IMG/VR virus record: IMGVR_UViG_3300005731_000018
Coordinates: 1 to 39,267 of that record
Origin: a virus
Direction: 5' to 3' (one strand)
DNA length: 39,267 bases
The position numbers were made by a program, and so were the translations under genes. Shown here one piece after another: positions 20,983 to 27,681 of the stretch; position 1 is the first letter of the stretch, and the number at the start of each line of letters is the position of its first letter. A model generated the notes under the pieces. It saw nothing but the letters and a program-made list of their open reading frames with translations. It was not told the DNA's origin and searched no databases.

Positions 20983-21023
20983 TGTCCCGGCTCCTTTGTT
21001 GGTTCTACGGCTTGCCAAAGCAT
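20979..21023 (-). CDS. Possible 14-codon linking peptide
   Basis: ATG at 21023 overlaps the membrane microprotein stop (TGATG), reads MLWQAVEPTKEPGQ and ends in ATGA with the next gene. The peptide is essentially one copy of the junction motif, so this looks like a bare cassette that joins two genes. Confidence 0.35.
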   Translation of the reverse strand: MLWQAVEPTKEPGQ

Positions 21024-21139
21024 CAGTTCCACACTCCTGTCGCCACGGCGAATCCCGCCGCGAAACAAAGGACGGTCCAACCAATCTGGGGCCAAATGGA
21101 AGCCCGAATGGATTCGCCAGTAGAACCTGTGGCCCCCAT
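21023..21139 (-). CDS. 38-aa single-span membrane protein
   Basis: ATG at 21139 overlaps the previous stop (TAATG). ESIRASIWPQ precedes a hydrophobic span IGWTVLCFAAGFAVATGVW. A competing frame runs here too, but the TAATG overlap favours this one. Function unknown. Confidence 0.5.
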   Translation of the reverse strand: MGATGSTGESIRASIWPQIGWTVLCFAAGFAVATGVWN

Positions 21140-21360
21140 TAGGCACCATCCGTTTCTTGTTTGGCTTGCCGTGGGGCAATCTCTCCCTTCAACACCGCAT
21201 TACAAGGAAACAAACCACCATTCCTGTCATAATGATGATGAGTCGTGATGGCTTGAGTCGCACCATGGTACACTTCAAGGTCCACGTGCTTGATGCAGTA
21301 AACGTGCTTTAGGGGTTCGGGGTTCGTCAATTTGCTTGCCTCCAAGACTACCAACGCCAT
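21139..21360 (-). CDS. 73-aa hypothetical protein with possible metal site
   Basis: ATG at 21360 has no clear ribosome site; it lies 6 nt after the GIY-YIG stop. HVYCIKHVDLEVYHGA, TTHHHYDRNGG and LFPCNA supply Cys/His residues for a possible zinc or HNH-like site, but HNH identity is not convincing. Ends RQAKQETDGA, a junction-motif copy. Confidence 0.55.
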   Translation of the reverse strand: MALVVLEASKLTNPEPLKHVYCIKHVDLEVYHGATQAITTHHHYDRNGGLFPCNAVLKGEIAPRQAKQETDGA

Positions 21361-21366
21361 GGGGTA

Positions 21367-21870
21367 TTAAAGGCCACCGAATAGGAGTTTCACCACACCC
21401 ACAACACCAGAAGGCCCCTTGAAATCCAGGGCACAATCCGAATTCCCCGCATTTACATTCACCAAAGGAAAGAACTTCGCCGCGTTTTCAATCCACCAAT
21501 CCTCACTGCACCCATCCTCCATAGGCTTCCCCAACACTACAAACTCAGGAAGAAGACCCCGAGCGAACAACTCCTCCTTCCATTCTACTAGGTGAGGATT
21601 GCCTGAACCCACTAGTGTCAAATGTGCCACTGAACGAGCATGAGCATCCTTCGTCAACCCAACATACCGAAGGTCCTTGTTCCGGGGATCCCGCAGAGCA
21701 TAAACCACTAAGGAATCCTGCAACTTTCTGGATGGAGTGAATCTAGCCATGTAGCACGGTGAGCAATAACTGACGCCCCCATATTTCTCCGTCAACCTTG
21801 AGGGCATAGAACAACGCTCACAAGACTGCGACAACGGCACTCGTTGACTTACTTGGAGGGTTGCAGACAT
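21367..21870 (-). CDS. Zinc-ribbon plus GIY-YIG-like endonuclease (167 aa)
   Basis: ATG at 21870 follows GGAGG by 8 nt and lies inside the end of the previous gene. Residues 17-39 carry a four-Cys ribbon (CERC, then YCSPC). Residues 54-80 match the GIY-YIG start: VVYALRDPRNKDLRYVGLTK, with R79 the likely catalytic Arg. EDWWIENAAKFFPLVNVNAG near 125-145 resembles the conserved Glu and Asn part. It may be a free-standing homing endonuclease or a DNA processing nuclease. Confidence 0.8.
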   Translation of the reverse strand: MSATLQVSQRVPLSQSCERCSMPSRLTEKYGGVSYCSPCYMARFTPSRKLQDSLVVYALRDPRNKDLRYVGLTKDAHARSVAHLTLVGSGNPHLVEWKEELFARGLLPEFVVLGKPMEDGCSEDWWIENAAKFFPLVNVNAGNSDCALDFKGPSGVVGVVKLLFGGL

Positions 21871-22265
21871 TCCAAAGCCTCCAAAGTCACATTCAACTTC
21901 CCCTGAAACTCCATAATCTCCCGGTCCTTCACCGATATTTCCTCACGGAAAGCACGAATCACACGACTAGAAGACTCCACAGTCTCCAAACGACGCAACT
22001 TCTTCACCTGATTCTCCTTCGCATTAACCCGCGTCCTCAACGAACGAATCTGACGATCATGCTCCTGCACCCTAGACTCCAAATCCACTAAACGACGCAT
22101 CACATCCCCATCACGATTAATGTGGAACCAACGCAACGCCTTACGCATAGCCTCCGGTTTCGATATACCAAGATCGGCAGCCGTAGCCTCCACGATGCGT
22201 TCCTCTTCAGGAGTCATACGGACCTTCACTTCACTGACTTTCCGGGACTTGCTTGTTCCAGACAC
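21849..22265 (-). CDS. Ribbon-helix-helix regulator with coiled coil (138 aa)
   Basis: GTG at 22265 (MSGTSKSRK) is chosen because a TATA-like TTTTTA lies about 24-29 nt upstream and there is no ribosome site, so the message is probably leaderless. Residues 11-47 form a ribbon-helix-helix (SEVKVRMTPEEERIVEATAA, DLGISKPEAMRKALR). Residues 55-130 are a long coiled coil (ESRVQEHDRQIRSLRTRVNA). Likely a dimeric or oligomeric repressor of the accessory operon it opens. Confidence 0.75.
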   Translation of the reverse strand: MSGTSKSRKVSEVKVRMTPEEERIVEATAADLGISKPEAMRKALRWFHINRDGDVMRRLVDLESRVQEHDRQIRSLRTRVNAKENQVKKLRRLETVESSSRVIRAFREEISVKDREIMEFQGKLNVTLEALECLQPSK

Positions 22266-22285
22266 AAGGCCAGTGAACACGCAGA

Positions 22286-22300
22286 TGGTAAAAAGGATTG
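22286..22300 (-). promoter_or_regulatory. TATA-like promoter of the accessory operon
   Basis: The minus strand reads CCTTTTTACC, with TTTTTA about 24-29 nt upstream of GTG 22265, at the expected distance for an archaeal TATA box of a leaderless transcript. The gene lacks a Shine-Dalgarno sequence. The hairpin at 22339-22375 lies just upstream and could be its operator. Confidence 0.45.
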
Positions 22301-22338
22301 GGCGGACGGCCAACGCCCGGTGTGTCTAGAATAGCCGA

Positions 22339-22375
22339 CGATCTTACACGGGTGTTTCCCCTTGTAAGAGTATCG
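22339..22375. promoter_or_regulatory. Dyad symmetry, possible operator or terminator
   Basis: TCTTACA (22342-22348) and TGTAAGA (22363-22369) are perfect inverted repeats with GGG/CCC inside, giving a 7+3 bp stem and TGTTT loop; CGA and TCG further pair outside a 3-nt bulge. There is no T-run on the minus strand, so operator of the adjacent ribbon-helix-helix gene is more likely than terminator. Confidence 0.5.
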
Positions 22376-22412
22376 CCAGGGAATGGTCCCAAAAGTTAGG
22401 GGGCCATGGATT

Positions 22413-22485
22413 CTAAGGGAGGCGCAGCGAAGTGCTAAGGAGGCTTGCTAACGCAATCCAACAGTAGCATCCACGCTAAGGAGGC
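22413..22485 (+). repeat. Three iteron-like CTAAGG(G)AGGC repeats
   Basis: Copies at 22413-22423 (CTAAGGGAGGC), 22435-22444 and 22476-22485 (CTAAGGAGGC). Start-to-start spacing is 22 and 41 bp, close to two and four helical turns, as expected for protein-binding iterons on one DNA face. Confidence 0.5.
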
Positions 22486-22603
22486 CATTGCAAGTCGCAT
22501 TGGCAAATAAACAGGATGGAAAAGAAAGTTTACTGGAATCTGGTTGTTTTCACGTAACCCTCCACCTAGAGACTACATGGCCCCCTAGAAATGGTCCCAA
22601 AAA

Positions 22604-23779
22604 CTACTCGGACTCAATGAGTCTCAATCCGTGGGGTCCACGACTATCCACCCGGAACGTCAACGTCCCCGGCAACGAATACTCACCCGTCTGATCCGTG
22701 AACCATTGACTCCCACCATCAAGGGACGGACACTGCAACCACAAACGACCATGAGTAGAAAGCGCCTGGAAATGATGGTAATGACCACTGACAAGAACGT
22801 CAGCATCACCAGGACCATGACGCCCCATGGCTTGACCCTTCCACCAATTCACGGCTTTCTGCTGCACAGAACCACCCCTGCCGAATTGATGACCATGCGC
22901 GAAAGACACAACCGTCCCCGCCACATCCAAGGTGAGCGTCAAATCTTCATCCGGCAAAGTGAATGAAACGTGTTCATACGCCGGGGCATCCCTGAAAATG
23001 TCATGCACTTGTTCAAACACAGCCACATCCTCATTATCCCAAGGCTCCGTCACGCGCTTACCCCCACTGCGAACCTCCCCGTGATTACCGGGAACCGCAC
23101 CAATAACGATGCGTGGAGCATGAGGAGCCACGGCTTGAATCAATGACTTCAACGCACGACGAACAAAACGGGACTGCTCCCGGTGATTCAAATCCGTTGT
23201 ACGGCCCTGCGCCGGGTAATTCCCATGACACCGTTCCACCATATCCCCCATGCCAATCAAGTACAAGGCATCCGGTTTCCCCTTCTTAACGGCATTCGTG
23301 ATGGAATCAATCAAGTGCTTAATGCGGTCAGCGAGAGCAAGACTCCCACCACCTTCTCCTTTACCCGCTTGCCAATCCGCAAGACACACCACCAAGGCAT
23401 GACTAACGGGACGAGGATCAGGACGCCGAGGCTTATGCTTCAACACTTGTCGTTTCGCTTCTTCCCAGTCTGGGTCGAAGTCGTCTTGACTACATGAAGC
23501 AGTGAATTTGAAGTACCGAAGCCACGGGCCATCCTCCGTTTGCTGCCAACGACGCACCTGGACATCCCCTAGGATGTGCCATGAATCCGGGTCCAACCCA
23601 CTTTCCTCGAGGAGAGTGTCGTGGTCGGGGCTGTTCTTGAATGGACCCGCCACGGCTTCAGCACGAGGCCCCTTCTCCGTTACGGTAGGCTCCCATCCCT
23701 TCGGATGCACTTGACTCGTGGGACGCCCTGGACGCGGCGGACCCGGTGGAGGATTCAGTAAGTCGTCTTGCAACGACAT
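22604..23779 (-). CDS. Calcineurin-like metallophosphoesterase (391 aa)
   Basis: ATG at 23779 overlaps the preceding stop (TAATG). After a Pro-rich N-terminus, the metal-binding motifs appear in order: LADWQAGK (D-x-x/H-like), IGMGDMVE (GD), VPGNHGE (GNH), FAHGHQFG (GH) and SGHYHHFQ (GHxH). These define the calcineurin-like superfamily. Phage members of this size are often annotated as DNA-processing or nucleotide phosphoesterases; substrate unknown. It is the last gene before the noncoding region. Confidence 0.88.
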   Translation of the reverse strand: MSLQDDLLNPPPGPPRPGRPTSQVHPKGWEPTVTEKGPRAEAVAGPFKNSPDHDTLLEESGLDPDSWHILGDVQVRRWQQTEDGPWLRYFKFTASCSQDDFDPDWEEAKRQVLKHKPRRPDPRPVSHALVVCLADWQAGKGEGGGSLALADRIKHLIDSITNAVKKGKPDALYLIGMGDMVERCHGNYPAQGRTTDLNHREQSRFVRRALKSLIQAVAPHAPRIVIGAVPGNHGEVRSGGKRVTEPWDNEDVAVFEQVHDIFRDAPAYEHVSFTLPDEDLTLTLDVAGTVVSFAHGHQFGRGGSVQQKAVNWWKGQAMGRHGPGDADVLVSGHYHHFQALSTHGRLWLQCPSLDGGSQWFTDQTGEYSLPGTLTFRVDSRGPHGLRLIESE

Positions 23780-24039
23780 TAGGACACCACGAAATGACAC
23801 AAGCACAAGTCATGTCGATGGTTACGAATCGTGCTTAGGCAAGGAGCGTGGAGGTCTGGGTAATGCTTCTTGATGGAGTCATGGATTTGTCGATTAGTCC
23901 ATTCTCCTTTGAGCATTGCCCGGAGGGCTTGACTTTCTGTTTCACCGATGGCTTCACGGAGTTTACTGAACCCGCATTTCTTTTGTTGCCAACCAGGGGC
24001 ACCGTCGCGGAGTTCGTCAGTCAATCCCACACGGGACAC
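23779..24039 (-). CDS. 86-aa putative DNA-binding protein
   Basis: GTG at 24039 follows GGGAACG. Residues 20-75 (GFSKLREAIGETESQALRAM, GEWTNRQIHDSIKKHYP, LSTIRNHRHDLCLC) look like a helix-turn-helix. The stop overlaps the phosphoesterase start. A small regulator or terminase-like HTH protein is possible. Confidence 0.6.
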   Translation of the reverse strand: MSRVGLTDELRDGAPGWQQKKCGFSKLREAIGETESQALRAMLKGEWTNRQIHDSIKKHYPDLHAPCLSTIRNHRHDLCLCHFVVS

Positions 24040-24151
24040 CGTTCCCGTAGGGTTTTAGGTGTTTCGCAAAAAGAACCGGGGATGGGGCCAACAAGTGGAG
24101 GCAAGCCGCGCTCTCCATCCCCGGCAAACCCTTCACCGCTACGACCAACAT
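24017..24151 (-). CDS. Doubtful 44-aa frame
   Basis: ATG at 24151 overlaps the zinc-ribbon gene stop (TAATG) and the frame reaches into the next gene by 23 nt. It reads MLVVAVKGLPGMESAACLHL, with no recognisable features and a weak ribosome site. Only the junction pattern supports it. Confidence 0.35.
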   Translation of the reverse strand: MLVVAVKGLPGMESAACLHLLAPSPVLFAKHLKPYGNGVPCGID

Positions 24152-24288
24152 TAAGGTATTCCAAAACCAGTGGCCAAGAAACGATTCCAAGAGTACACGC
24201 AATCCGGGCACTTCCTAGTCTCAATGTCACCGTGAATGATACTATCCGACAACGGCACTTCACAGAACGGACAAGTTACGGGCTTCAT
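24151..24288 (-). CDS. 45-aa zinc-ribbon protein
   Basis: MKPVTCPFCEVPLSDSIIHG and RKCPDCVYSW form a CPxC/CPxC ribbon. I chose ATG 24288. The frame is open upstream through a hydrophobic stretch (VWLGVGFVLGVSVSA) that could be a signal or membrane segment if a GTG upstream is used. The 82 nt between this start and the previous gene hold no other supported feature. Confidence 0.55.
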   Translation of the reverse strand: MKPVTCPFCEVPLSDSIIHGDIETRKCPDCVYSWNRFLATGFGIP

Positions 24289-24370
24289 TGGCAAGGAGGC
24301 GGGACCCGTGGCACTGACTGACACGCCCAACACGAATCCCACCCCAAGCCAAACAGGACAGGGAACGGGT

Positions 24371-24967
24371 TTATTGCTTCCTGTTCCTAGCCTCGTGACG
24401 GTCCCACGCATTACTGAAAGGAGCAAGACGATCCGCCACTTGATGACGACTCAACCTTCCCTTAGCGTGTAGTTCCTCAGTCTCCTTCCGGCCACGTTCC
24501 GCGATGTTCACGTACCACCGACGCGACTCCTTCACGCGTCCCTCAAGAATGGGTATGAGGATGTCTGCTTTCCTTAGCACTTCTAGGAGGGCGTAATCGG
24601 CTTGATGCCGGTACGCCGTGTCCCGGTACCAGAAACCCATCAGGAGGGTGCCGTAAGTGTCCATGATGTCCTTCTGCCACGCCGCATCAGTGCGTTCAAC
24701 GACATCCGACAGGACGGCGTTCACTTCCAAGATAACGGGGTCCTGGCAACGCTTCAGTGCATCCTGCAAAGCCTTCATGTCATCCTGGTAACGAGCCGCT
24801 ACCTTACGTCCCAAGTAGCCTTGGAAGCGACTGAACAAGCGACTCCTGGCCTTACGGATTCGGCCCCCCCGAATGAACAAGACCCGGAACGACGTCACAA
24901 GGAACCGGCTAGCATCCTTGAATTTCCCCTTCATGGCATCGTACTTGACGATGCTAGGGCGAGGCAT
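24371..24967 (-). CDS. 198-aa basic helical protein
   Basis: ATG at 24967 overlaps the previous stop (TAATG). Mostly helical and rich in Arg/Lys: FRVLFIRGGRIRKARSRLFS, QGYLGRKVAARYQDDMKALQ, EGRVKESRRWYVNIAERGRK. No transmembrane segment or known motif. Position after the putative exit genes gives little hint. No family recognised. Confidence 0.65.
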   Translation of the reverse strand: MPRPSIVKYDAMKGKFKDASRFLVTSFRVLFIRGGRIRKARSRLFSRFQGYLGRKVAARYQDDMKALQDALKRCQDPVILEVNAVLSDVVERTDAAWQKDIMDTYGTLLMGFWYRDTAYRHQADYALLEVLRKADILIPILEGRVKESRRWYVNIAERGRKETEELHAKGRLSRHQVADRLAPFSNAWDRHEARNRKQ

Positions 24968-25398
24968 TACGCCTCAACAGGTTCTTCTTTCGCAGCCACG
25001 TGAGCCTCAAGAATCTCTTGAACCTCAACTTGGCACTCCCGCGCCGCGTCCTTCTGCTGCTTCACTTGCTCATCCATGGCCTCAACTTGGTCACGGATAA
25101 GGTCCACTTCACCAGACAGAATAGACAAGACTTCTTCCCGGCCTTCGGCACGGTACTCAACTTGACAACCGGCCTTATTGATGACAATCTTCTCCGGGTT
25201 CACGGTCTTATCCAAGAGATTGATGAGGCCCTGCACTTCCGCTTCAGCCATACGGAGTTCCGATTGGCGTTGCTGAATGTACTTGTAACGCTCCTGGTGA
25301 TCTTGCAGCCGGGCTTGAACGCGTTTCACGGCGTCCCGGTCCTGGGTACTCAATTCACTCATGGGCACGGATAGCGACTTGGATGGGGTGTCAGCCAT
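24967..25398 (-). CDS. 143-aa coiled-coil protein
   Basis: ATG at 25398 lacks a strong ribosome site. Two long helices (QDRDAVKRVQARLQDHQERY and LIRDQVEAMDEQVKQQKDAA) flank a short beta segment with KAGCQVEYRAEGREEV. It resembles prefoldin-like or scaffold-type hairpin proteins in layout, but no match can be claimed. Confidence 0.65.
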   Translation of the reverse strand: MADTPSKSLSVPMSELSTQDRDAVKRVQARLQDHQERYKYIQQRQSELRMAEAEVQGLINLLDKTVNPEKIVINKAGCQVEYRAEGREEVLSILSGEVDLIRDQVEAMDEQVKQQKDAARECQVEVQEILEAHVAAKEEPVEA

Positions 25399-25428
25399 GC
25401 CGGTGCAGTAACGTAGCCCGTATTAGGC

Positions 25429-25593
25429 TTACGGGGTGAGGCGACGAGCCGCCGTGGCTCCTGCGCCAGTGCCGAGGATTCCCGCCGCGATGCCAACAGC
25501 AGCAGTGGTTTGTCCTTCCCACACGAGGAAGGAGCAGAAAGCGAGTCCCGCGAGACCCGTGATGGTTGATAGGATAGCCGTCCAGGGAGCCAT
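25429..25593 (-). CDS. 54-aa two-span holin-like membrane protein
   Basis: ATG at 25593 follows AAGGA by 9 nt. Two small-residue-rich hydrophobic spans (ILSTITGLAGLAFCSFLVW and TAAVGIAAGILGTGAGATAA) and a basic end (RRLTP) are typical of small holins. The neighbouring coiled-coil membrane protein supports an exit role. No murein hydrolase accompanies it. Confidence 0.6.
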   Translation of the reverse strand: MAPWTAILSTITGLAGLAFCSFLVWEGQTTAAVGIAAGILGTGAGATAARRLTP

Positions 25594-25623
25594 AGGTGGG
25601 AGTCCTTCTCGTGTGCCTTAAAG

Positions 25624-25899
25624 TTACCCAACGCTAGTAATCAAAGCCCCTAATGCAATGAGGGCCACTCCAACTATCAGGGGCAACCACAGGAACGCTT
25701 CCCGGTTAGCCCGACGCTTCTGAGCATCCTCAAGAATAGTGACTGCTTGAACAAGCCCTTTCCTTCCATCCTCACCGAACAGGATGACGTCCCGCTTCGC
25801 TAAACTATCGGCAAGGCGTGACATGGATTCCTTGAAGGCACCCATTTGTTCTTGGACCACGCGGAACTCCGCTTTGGTCTCAGCATCCACGAAACACAA
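25624..25899 (-). CDS. 91-aa XhlA-like coiled-coil membrane protein
   Basis: The start is TTG at 25899 or GTG at 25890; neither has a good ribosome site. An N-terminal coiled coil (AEFRVVQEQMGAFKESMSRL) and one C-terminal span (AFLWLPLIVGVALIALGALI) give the layout of XhlA/hemolysin-like accessory lysis proteins. Likely forms a membrane complex with the adjacent holin-like protein. Confidence 0.6.
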   Translation of the reverse strand: MCFVDAETKAEFRVVQEQMGAFKESMSRLADSLAKRDVILFGEDGRKGLVQAVTILEDAQKRRANREAFLWLPLIVGVALIALGALITSVG

Positions 25900-25928
25900 C
25901 TCATTCTTGAGTGCTTTAGGTGTTGCCC

Positions 25929-26471
25929 TTATCGAGGGTCGTCGGCGTCAATGACTTCCCAAGTCATGCTGCCATCCCAGTCAATGATTCTGACATTGGG
26001 GTAGCGGTCCACGAGTTCATTCCATGCAAGGCGGAAGTCGTCCGGGTCCGTGACTCGTTCACCGAGTTTGACGCGGGTGCCGTCCTCCATTCCATCCATG
26101 ACGGGGTGTCCTTCCTCGTGACGCCATCCGTGCATCATGTGGCCCCAAACCTCGTGCATCACGATTTCCTTTTGCTTCTTCGATTCTAGGGCTTCAAGGA
26201 ATCCCCTCGTACTGTAAAGGCCGGGGACGCGGTACGGTTTAGGAATCCAGTCCTCACGGAACATGGAATCATTCCCTGGGGTTTCCGCCCACGCCACCCC
26301 GGCAAGGGGCTTACGCGGCGGTTTAAGGGCCTTAGCGTGGAAGTCCGCGTCCTCATCCGGGGACCAGTAATACAAGTCGAAGTACGCACCCTCCGGTACG
26401 GGAGGCACTGGCTTACGTTGTTTAGGGAGAATTTCCCGTTTCGCGGCTTTAACAGTAGAACATAGGCTCAT
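25929..26471 (-). CDS. 180-aa protein with His-rich metal-like motif
   Basis: ATG at 26471 lies 5 nt after the previous stop. The segment IVMHEVWGHMMHGWRHEEGH (about 110-130) is full of His and Glu, but HExxxH is not the standard HExxH zinc motif, so metal binding is likely and protease activity is only possible. Remaining parts have EGAYFDLYYWSPDEDADFHA and MTWEVIDADDPR. Its position next to membrane proteins could suit a host-wall or S-layer enzyme. Confidence 0.55.
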   Translation of the reverse strand: MSLCSTVKAAKREILPKQRKPVPPVPEGAYFDLYYWSPDEDADFHAKALKPPRKPLAGVAWAETPGNDSMFREDWIPKPYRVPGLYSTRGFLEALESKKQKEIVMHEVWGHMMHGWRHEEGHPVMDGMEDGTRVKLGERVTDPDDFRLAWNELVDRYPNVRIIDWDGSMTWEVIDADDPR

Positions 26472-26475
26472 GGTA

Positions 26476-27681
26476 TCACTCGAAGTTGACTGGTTTGGGA
26501 CGCCGCCCAGTACTAGCGGCGATGGTGACATTACTGACGACGCCCGTATTCACGGCCAAGGCATTACTCCAAGAAGTGCCGCCGTTCGTGGTGGTGCTAA
26601 CGCGGACGTCATTGGCACTCGCCCCTGCATGAGCGATGAGGTAATTGTCCTCGTCAAGGATGGTGATGCAAGCGGGTAATTCATCCGTCGTGGTCAAGGC
26701 TTCAACGCCAGTGGTTGTCCAACTGGTGCCTCCATTCGTTGTCTTAGCAAAACGAATACCTTCAGTTCCGACGCGACTCATGTAACTAACAACGTAAGTG
26801 TCAGCGTCTTCAACTTCAATGGCCCACCCACCGTAAGCAAACGCACTGGAACCCGCGAGGCTAACGTTAGCGTCAATCGTCACGGGACTACTCCAAGTCG
26901 TCCCACCATTCGTCGTCTTACTGAACAGGAGGTCATCGTTGGTTTGATCCCAGTAAATCACGATGTACGTATCAGCATCCACGACGGCAAGACTCGTGTT
27001 CTCCCCAATGGTTCCACCAGTGTCAACGGTGACTGCGCTGCCCCACGTGGTTCCTCCATTCGTGGTTTTCCTGAACTCTAGTTGAGTGGAAGTGGAATTG
27101 TAGTACGTGAGAATGTACGTGTCCTCGTCAACGACTTGAATATCATTGTGTCGGAGAACATCCGTGGATTCAAGGAGACTCGTACTCCATGTTTGGCCTT
27201 GGTCCGTGCTTTTCCCGAAGTACAAGTCATTACCGGAGCCACTGCCACGGAAGTAAGTGCAGACAAGGGTTTCAGTGTCAACGGCGGCAACGGAAGAAAG
27301 TTCACTCAGGCCAGCCGCCGTGCCAACTGTTCCACCCGTGGAATCCACGACGTACACAGTCCAGTTATCCCCATTATCCGTACTGACGGCGAAGTTCCAA
27401 TCATCAGCCGTGCGGTCATAGTAAATGATGCCCCACGTGTTCGTGGTGATGAAGACGAGTTCACAGTAATCCCCTGCGTCCCCGCCACTATCCACGAGGG
27501 CGGTACTCCAAGTACTACCCGAGTCATCACTGAACGCGAACACAAGGTTAGTGTTCCCAACGTCATAATAAGCGATACCAACGTTCGCACTCATCGGGGT
27601 TTCATTCGGCCAATACAAATGAGTCGGAGACCTGTACTTGATGCTGGCCGGCCCATTGAAAACCGATTTAGTAACCCACAT
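26476..27681 (-). CDS. BNR/sialidase-like beta-propeller virion protein (401 aa)
   Basis: ATG at 27681 overlaps the preceding stop (TAATG). At least six BNR/Asp-box repeats of the form S/T-x-D/N-x-G-x-T-W occur (SDDSGSTWS, STDNGDNWT, STDQGQTWS, TTNGGTTWG, TTNGGTTWS, TTNGGTSWT, TTNGGTSWS), with YY/DAD strands between. This makes a beta-propeller such as in sialidases and phage receptor-binding proteins. It is likely a carbohydrate-binding fibre tip; catalytic sialidase residues are not evident. Confidence 0.85.
   Translation of the reverse strand: MWVTKSVFNGPASIKYRSPTHLYWPNETPMSANVGIAYYDVGNTNLVFAFSDDSGSTWSTALVDSGGDAGDYCELVFITTNTWGIIYYDRTADDWNFAVSTDNGDNWTVYVVDSTGGTVGTAAGLSELSSVAAVDTETLVCTYFRGSGSGNDLYFGKSTDQGQTWSTSLLESTDVLRHNDIQVVDEDTYILTYYNSTSTQLEFRKTTNGGTTWGSAVTVDTGGTIGENTSLAVVDADTYIVIYWDQTNDDLLFSKTTNGGTTWSSPVTIDANVSLAGSSAFAYGGWAIEVEDADTYVVSYMSRVGTEGIRFAKTTNGGTSWTTTGVEALTTTDELPACITILDEDNYLIAHAGASANDVRVSTTTNGGTSWSNALAVNTGVVSNVTIAASTGRRPKPVNFE

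Larger units (their letters stand above)
22266..22603. other. 338-base noncoding region: candidate origin or control region
   Basis: This is the only sizeable gene-free stretch. From left to right it holds the TATA-like box, the dyad, then a direct repeat AATGGTCCCAAAA (22382-22394 and 22590-22602), an inverted repeat TAGGGGGCCATG (22397-22408) with CATGGCCCCCTA (22576-22587), and between them three copies of CTAAGG(G)AGGC. No tRNA or convincing reading frame is seen. An origin, packaging site or transcription control region are all possible. Confidence 0.5.

Noticed and set aside
22413-22485. CRISPR array or tRNA in the noncoding region
   Set aside because: Repeats are 10-11 bp with uneven short spacing, not CRISPR; no cloverleaf with a GTTC-type loop could be folded.
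24289-24370. Additional gene in the 82-base gap with Cys pairs (DSCWACQ)
   Set aside because: No convincing start or ribosome site, and it may be only an upstream extension of the zinc-ribbon gene in another frame.
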